Assembly (NCBI GenBank): GCA_030838025.1
Contig: JAUTXM010000192.1
Span: forward strand, 1 to 8,918
Direction of reading: 5' to 3'
DNA length: 8,918 nt
Source: Acidimicrobiaceae bacterium
GTDB lineage: Bacteria > Actinomycetota > Acidimicrobiia > Acidimicrobiales > Palsa-688
Position 1 is the stretch's first letter, and the number at the start of each line of letters is the position of its first letter. This document shows, piece by piece, positions 6,195-8,918 of this stretch. The translations under genes were made by a program, and so were the position numbers. Below the pieces are notes generated by a model, which searched no databases, had not been told where the DNA came from, and worked only from the letters and a program-made list of their open reading frames with translations.

Positions 6195-7186
6195 AAGCGG
6201 TGGTCCTGGTCGGCGGCCAGGGCACCCGCCTTCGGCCGCTGACCCTGACCACGCCCAAGCAGATGCTGCCCGTCGCCGGGCGCCCGATGATCGAGCGGGT
6301 GCTGGCCCACCTGGCGGCGCACGGGGTCGACGAGGTCATCTTGTCCCTCGGCTACCGACCCGATGCCTTCCGGGTGGCGTATCCCGACGGCCGCTGCGCC
6401 GGGGTACGGCTGCAGTACGCCGTCGAGCCGGAGCCCCGAGACACTGCGGGCGGTATCGCCTTCGCGGCTCGCTTCGCCGGGTTGGGCGAGACGTTCCTGG
6501 TTCAAAATGGCGACGTGCTGACCGATCTCGACATCACGGCCCTCGTAGCGTTCCACCAGCGTGCCGGGGGCGTCGCGAGCATCAGCCTCACGCCGGTCGA
6601 CGACCCGTCGCGCTACGGAGTGGTGGCGACCGACGACCGGGGCCGGGTCACGGCGTTCGTGGAGAAACCGGAGCCCGGCACGGCGCCCAGCAACCTCATC
6701 AATGCCGGCACCTACGTGCTCGAACCTGAAGTGCTGGACCACATCTCCGGCGACGAGCCCGTGTCGATCGAACGCGAGACGTTTCCCGCCCTGGTGTCGG
6801 AGGGATTGCTCTTCGCCCTGGCATCCGACGCCGACTGGGTGGACGCGGGCACGGTCGTCACCTACCTGCACGCCAACCTCTCGCTCGCTCGCCGGGAGGA
6901 ACATTGGGTCGACGCCCGAGCCGACATCGACCCGGCGGCCGTCGTGAGCGGCAGCATCATCGGTGCCGGCGCGGTGGTGTCCGAAGGGGCGTGCGTCGAG
7001 CGGGCGCTCGTCATGGGCGGCGCCCGGGTCGGGCGCTCGGCGATCATCCGCGACTCCATCATCGGAGCGGGAGCGGTCGTTGGCGACGGTGCGGTGATCG
7101 AGGCCCTGTCCATCCTGGGCGACGGTGTCGCCGTCGAGGCGGGCTTGGCGGCATCGGGGAGGCTTTTCCCCGCCCCTGTTTCATGA
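6191..7186 (+). CDS. manC: Sugar-1-phosphate nucleotidyltransferase, probably mannose-1-phosphate guanylyltransferase
   Basis: The enzyme joins a nucleoside triphosphate and a sugar-1-phosphate; the closest type I recognise is the mycobacterial GDP-mannose pyrophosphorylase (Rv3264c, named manB or manC). Its 331 residues hold the NTP-binding loop GGQGTRLRPLT (8-18), TPKQMLPV with Lys23 (21-28), the metal-binding NGD (106-108), VEKP (157-160), INAGTYV (170-176) and WVDAGT (216-221). A left-handed beta-helix of hexapeptide repeats follows at about 243-320, with runs such as GSIIGAGAVV and DSIIGAGAVV. RmlA-type glucose-1-phosphate thymidylyltransferases are usually shorter (about 290) and lack this tail, which argues for GDP-mannose. 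Because rmlA is absent from the window, a thymidylyl- or uridylyltransferase role is the main alternative. The ATG at 6191 lies in an ATGA overlap with the preceding stop; there is no Shine-Dalgarno. Confidence 0.78.
   Translation: MKAVVLVGGQGTRLRPLTLTTPKQMLPVAGRPMIERVLAHLAAHGVDEVILSLGYRPDAFRVAYPDGRCAGVRLQYAVEPEPRDTAGGIAFAARFAGLGETFLVQNGDVLTDLDITALVAFHQRAGGVASISLTPVDDPSRYGVVATDDRGRVTAFVEKPEPGTAPSNLINAGTYVLEPEVLDHISGDEPVSIERETFPALVSEGLLFALASDADWVDAGTVVTYLHANLSLARREEHWVDARADIDPAAVVSGSIIGAGAVVSEGACVERALVMGGARVGRSAIIRDSIIGAGAVVGDGAVIEALSILGDGVAVEAGLAASGRLFPAPVS
7155..7172 (+). promoter_or_regulatory. Possible RNA hairpin just before the galE start
   Basis: CGGGGA (7155-7160), loop GGCTTT, TCCCCG (7167-7172) form a perfect 6-bp stem ending 10 nt before the galE ATG at 7183, inside the last codons of the nucleotidyltransferase gene. 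The 5' arm contains GGGGAGG, the only Shine-Dalgarno-like run near galE, but it is about 20 nt from the ATG. Folding would shorten that distance or mask the run. In DNA this rich in G+C such a stem can occur by chance. Confidence 0.3.
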
Positions 7187-8130
7187 GGACCCTCGTCACC
7201 GGAGGGGCCGGGTTCATCGGGTCCAATCTGGTCGACCGGCTGCTGGCCGAGGGCCACAGCGTCGACGTGATCGACAACCTGTCGACGGGGTCGCTGGCCA
7301 ACCTGGCCGGGGCCCGCAACCATCCCGACCACCAACTCACGATCCATCAGCTCGACGTGCGTTCGCCCGACGTGGTGGAGCTGATGGCCCGCCGCCATCC
7401 CGAGGTGGTCTTCCACCTGGCCGCCCAGGCCGACGTGCGGGTGTCGGTCGCCCGGCCGGTCTTCGACGCCGACGTCAACATCCTGGGCAGCCTCCAGGTG
7501 ATCGAGGGGGCCCGGGCGGCCGGTGCCGCCAAGGTGGTGTTCGCCTCCAGCGGGGGCACGATTTACGGCGATCCGGATCCCAGGTTCCTGCCCGTCAAGG
7601 AGTCGCACCCCCAGCAGCCCCTGTCGCCGTACGGGGTCGCCAAAAAGGTCGTGGGCGATTACCTGTTCGCCTACCGGGAGCTGCACAACCTGGAGTACAC
7701 GGCCTTGGCGCTGGCCAACGTGTACGGGCCCCGCCAGGACCCCCACGGCGAGGCGGGTGTGGTCGCCATCTTCGCCGGCCGGATGCTGGCCGGCGAGCCG
7801 TGCACCATCTTCGGCGACGGCGGCCAGACCCGGGACTTCGTGTACGTCGACGACGTGGTCGACGCCTTCGCCCGGGCCGCGGTGCGGGGAAGCGGGCTGA
7901 TCATCAATGTCGGCACCGGCCGGGAGACGTCGGTCAACGAGCTGTACGACACCATGGCCAAAGAGGCGGGCGTCAAGGAGCCGGCTGGGTACGCCCCGGC
8001 GCGACCCGGCGAGTTGCGCCGCAGCAGCCTCGACCCCGGTCGGGCGGCCATCCATCTGGGCTGGAAGCCGTGGACCAGCCTCGCCGAAGGCACCGGCGCG
8101 GTGCTGGACTACTTCCGCCACCGTTCCTAG
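7183..8130 (+). CDS. galE: UDP-glucose 4-epimerase-type NAD-dependent epimerase
   Basis: GalE interconverts UDP-glucose and UDP-galactose through a 4-keto intermediate with bound NAD+. The 315-residue protein begins MRTLVTGGAGFIGSNLV with the NAD motif GGAGFIG (7-13). It shows PEVVFHLAAQADVRVSV (73-89), ASSGGTIYGDP (121-131), catalytic Y150-x-x-x-K154 in SPYGVAKK, ANVYGPRQDPHGEAGVVAIFA (179-198), FGDGGQTRDFVYVDDVVDAF (210-229) and INVGTGRETS. The GPRQDPHGEAGVVAIFA stretch and the SSGG form of the Ser/Thr loop match the mycobacterial GalE1 (Rv3634c) as I remember it. The N-acetylated sugar or another UDP-sugar could also be the substrate. The ATG at 7183 lies in an ATGA overlap with the previous stop; the open frame further upstream is a shadow. 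It is the last gene of the operon and its TAG stop overlaps the arsR stop on the other strand within CTAG. Confidence 0.88.
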   Translation: MRTLVTGGAGFIGSNLVDRLLAEGHSVDVIDNLSTGSLANLAGARNHPDHQLTIHQLDVRSPDVVELMARRHPEVVFHLAAQADVRVSVARPVFDADVNILGSLQVIEGARAAGAAKVVFASSGGTIYGDPDPRFLPVKESHPQQPLSPYGVAKKVVGDYLFAYRELHNLEYTALALANVYGPRQDPHGEAGVVAIFAGRMLAGEPCTIFGDGGQTRDFVYVDDVVDAFARAAVRGSGLIINVGTGRETSVNELYDTMAKEAGVKEPAGYAPARPGELRRSSLDPGRAAIHLGWKPWTSLAEGTGAVLDYFRHRS

Positions 8131-8507
8131 CTGGTTCCGTCGGGGCGCAACAGCTGTCGCGGCGCCAGCGCGGCTCGGAGGGCTTCGAGGCGATCGGGGA
8201 CGATGCGGTACCAGACCCACTTGCCTCGCCGGTCGCCCACGACGAGGTGGGCGTCGCTCAGGACCTTGAGGTGGTGGCTGACGGTGGGCTGGCTCTTCCC
8301 CAGCGGCTCGACGAACTCGCACACGCAGACCTCGCCCGCCGGGGCGCCGGCCAGGATGGAAAGGATCTGGAGGCGGGCCGGGTCGGCCAGGGCCGCGAAT
8401 CCCCGAGCCAGCTCGGCGGCCTGGGCGTCGGCAAGAGGTGCGGTGAGCACGGAGGCGCAGCATTCGTCCTCGATGCGGACCGGGATGGTTGCCGTCACCT
8501 TCGCCAC
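8127..8507 (-). CDS. arsR: ArsR/SmtB-family arsenic-responsive repressor
   Basis: ArsR dimers bind operator DNA and leave it when trivalent arsenicals bind cysteines. With the GTG start at 8507 the protein has 126 residues. The winged helix-turn-helix is seen as FAALADPARLQILSIL (38-53 region), the recognition helix SQPTVSHHLKVL (72-83) and the wing GDRRGKWVWYRI (91-102). Two candidate thiol sites are present: C16-C17 near the N-terminus, as in Corynebacterium glutamicum ArsR, and C61-x-C63 (VCVCEF) in the helix that in E. coli ArsR carries the ELCVC site. The frame stays open to an ATG at 8540, but GTG 8507 has GGGAGG 7 nt upstream and places the predicted transcript start and operator outside the coding region. 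It diverges from arsI and shares an 85-bp control region with it, so it very probably represses both itself and arsI. The stop lies in a CTAG shared with the galE stop. Cd(II)/Pb(II) sensing is a less likely alternative. Confidence 0.9.
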   Translation of the reverse strand: MAKVTATIPVRIEDECCASVLTAPLADAQAAELARGFAALADPARLQILSILAGAPAGEVCVCEFVEPLGKSQPTVSHHLKVLSDAHLVVGDRRGKWVWYRIVPDRLEALRAALAPRQLLRPDGTS

Positions 8508-8514
8508 GTGAGCG

Positions 8515-8520
8515 CCTCCC
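8515..8520 (-). promoter_or_regulatory. Shine-Dalgarno that fixes the arsR start
   Basis: On the minus strand GGGAGG (8520-8515) is followed by a 7-nt spacer and GTG at 8507. This is one of only two well-placed strong ribosome sites in the window and favours GTG 8507 over the ATGs at 8522 (which overlaps it) and 8540. Confidence 0.8.
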
Positions 8521-8536
8521 ATTGACAAGTGTCGAT
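8521..8536. promoter_or_regulatory. Palindromic operator 1, likely ArsR binding site
   Basis: ATTGACAAGTGTCGAT is a dyad with a 2-bp centre and 6 of 7 arm positions matching (TGTCGAT is the right arm). It covers the -35 box of the arsI promoter and the predicted arsR transcript start. In inverted orientation it matches operator 2 at 12 of 16 positions. Confidence 0.65.
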
Positions 8537-8550
8537 ACATCCACGATACT
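8522..8550 (+). promoter_or_regulatory. arsI promoter
   Basis: A perfect -35 box TTGACA (8522-8527), a 17-bp spacer and a -10-like GATACT (8545-8550, 4 of 6 consensus bases). The transcript would begin near 8557, about 36 nt before the arsI ATG. Operator 1 covers the -35 and operator 2 the start point, so ArsR binding would block it. Confidence 0.65.
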
Positions 8551-8571
8551 CAATGCATCAACGTTTGTCGA
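8543..8571 (-). promoter_or_regulatory. arsR promoter
   Basis: On the minus strand TCGACA (8571-8566, 5 of 6 of the -35 consensus), a 17-bp spacer and TATCGT (8548-8543, 4 of 6 of the -10 consensus). The transcript would start near 8536, about 29 nt before GTG 8507. Its -10 overlaps the arsI -10, so only one promoter can be occupied at a time. Confidence 0.5.
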
Positions 8572-8572
8572 T
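8557..8572. promoter_or_regulatory. Palindromic operator 2, likely ArsR binding site
   Basis: ATCAACGTTTGTCGAT carries the same TGTCGAT right arm as operator 1. The wider segment GCATCAAC-GTTT-GTCGATGC (8555-8574) is an 8-bp inverted repeat with one mismatch. It covers the arsR -35 box and the arsI transcript start. Its centre is 36 bp from that of operator 1. Confidence 0.6.
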
Positions 8573-8580
8573 GCTAGCCC

Positions 8581-8585
8581 GGAGG
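8581..8585 (+). promoter_or_regulatory. Shine-Dalgarno of arsI
   Basis: GGAGG (8581-8585) with a 7-nt spacer to ATG 8593, the same layout as arsR on the opposite strand. It fixes the arsI start. Confidence 0.85.
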
Positions 8586-8592
8586 TTACGCC

Positions 8593-8918
8593 ATGTCTCG
8601 CGTCCAGCTCGCCCTGAATGTTTCGAACCTCGAGGCAGCCATCGGGTTCTACTCGCAGTTGTTCGGCACCGAACCGGCCAAGGTGCGCCCTGGGTACGCC
8701 AACTTCGCCATTGCCGACCCGCCCCTCAAGCTGGTGCTCATCGAAGGTCAATCGGCCGGCGGCACGCTGAACCACCTTGGCGTCGAGGTGTCCTCCACGT
8801 CAGAAGTGGCGGCCGCACAGGTACGCCTGGTCGCGGCGGGCTTGGCAACGGCGGTCGAGGACGAGGTGGCCTGTTGCTACGCCGTCCAGGACAAGGTGTG
8901 GGTGCACGGCCCCGACGC
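8593..8918 (+). CDS. arsI: ArsI/CadI-type vicinal-oxygen-chelate dioxygenase (3' end outside window)
   Basis: ArsI is an Fe(II)-dependent C-As lyase that splits trivalent organoarsenicals such as methylarsenite into inorganic arsenite; the same family includes the cadmium-induced protein CadI of mycobacteria (Rv2641, next to an arsR). The 108 visible residues show the glyoxalase-fold start MSRVQLALNVSNLEAAIGFY, the strongly family-specific KVRPGYANFAIADPPLKLVL (30-49), LNHLGVEV with metal-ligand candidate H61 (59-66), and the vicinal cysteines C94-C95 in CCYAVQDKVWV (94-104), which bind the arsenical in characterised ArsI. Q5 fits the first metal ligand; the expected third ligand, a Glu in a WEVY-like motif, would lie beyond the window. 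Start and GGAGG site are clear. It is divergent from arsR and the likely target of its repression. An arsenite exporter gene is expected downstream but not visible. Confidence 0.9.
   Translation, partial: MSRVQLALNVSNLEAAIGFYSQLFGTEPAKVRPGYANFAIADPPLKLVLIEGQSAGGTLNHLGVEVSSTSEVAAAQVRLVAAGLATAVEDEVACCYAVQDKVWVHGPD

Noticed and set aside
8131..8180. A rho-independent terminator after galE
   Set aside because: I found no GC stem followed by a T run on either strand here; the CAGCTG and GGCGCC words are short palindromes only.
8508..8540. Longer arsR start at ATG 8540
   Set aside because: The extension translates the operator and promoter region and has no ribosome site, while GTG 8507 has GGGAGG 7 nt upstream. 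The predicted transcript start near 8536 would also lie downstream of this ATG.
6862..8775. Open frame of 637 codons on the minus strand
   Set aside because: It runs through the manC-like gene, galE, arsR (in another frame) and arsI, all of which show family motifs. It is a shadow of high-GC coding.

Overview
The window is high-GC DNA (about two thirds G+C by eye) densely packed with short-overlap operon genes, from a Gram-positive high-GC bacterium. Three things point to Actinobacteria: a RmlD/WbbL/GDP-mannose-pyrophosphorylase gene set that is also neighbouring in mycobacteria, a GalE of the mycobacterial type, and an ArsR and ArsI/CadI pair of the actinobacterial type. The membrane-anchored protein with a Thr-Thr-Thr-rich tail is the style I associate with Acidimicrobiia. 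That finer placement is an inference from memory, not a search.

Region 1 (1-8130, all + strand) is one continuous operon for nucleotide sugars and cell-surface polysaccharide: the 3' end of rmlB, then rmlD, ugd, uxs (UDP-glucuronate decarboxylase), a DPM1-like family 2 glycosyltransferase, a WbbL-type rhamnosyltransferase, a membrane-anchored HTHGDG protein of unknown function, a sugar-1-phosphate nucleotidyltransferase with a left-handed beta-helix tail (GDP-mannose pyrophosphorylase type), and a GalE-type epimerase. RmlB/RmlD make dTDP-rhamnose, Ugd/Uxs make UDP-glucuronate and UDP-xylose, the nucleotidyltransferase probably makes GDP-mannose and GalE probably UDP-galactose. The two glycosyltransferases would use some of these for a lipid-linked wall glycan. 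rmlA and rmlC are not in the window. Six junctions are 4-bp or near-zero overlaps (GTGA or ATGA), and none of these genes has a good Shine-Dalgarno sequence at proper spacing, so translational coupling is likely.

The exception inside this operon is the ugd-uxs junction (2681-2818). It holds three tandem copies of a 20-bp unit that carries the stop/start overlap itself, followed by degenerate copies. The repeated RTGA motifs form unbroken chains of overlapping stop and start codons linking the ugd stop to the uxs start, so coupling could survive the insertion.

Region 2 (8127-8918) is a separate arsenic module. arsR (- strand) converges on galE with both stop codons inside one CTAG, and it diverges from arsI/cadI (+ strand, cut by the window end). 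The 85-bp gap between them holds two face-to-face promoters with overlapping -10 boxes and two related palindromic operators placed symmetrically around them. Both genes have a GGAGG ribosome site 7 nt before the start, unlike region 1.

I saw no tRNA, rRNA, CRISPR array, insertion sequence or attachment site. No stretch above 300 bases lacks a gene. The unusual content is the reinitiation-capable junction repeat, the symmetric ars control region and the unknown HTHGDG protein. I cannot claim a wholly new system from sequence alone.
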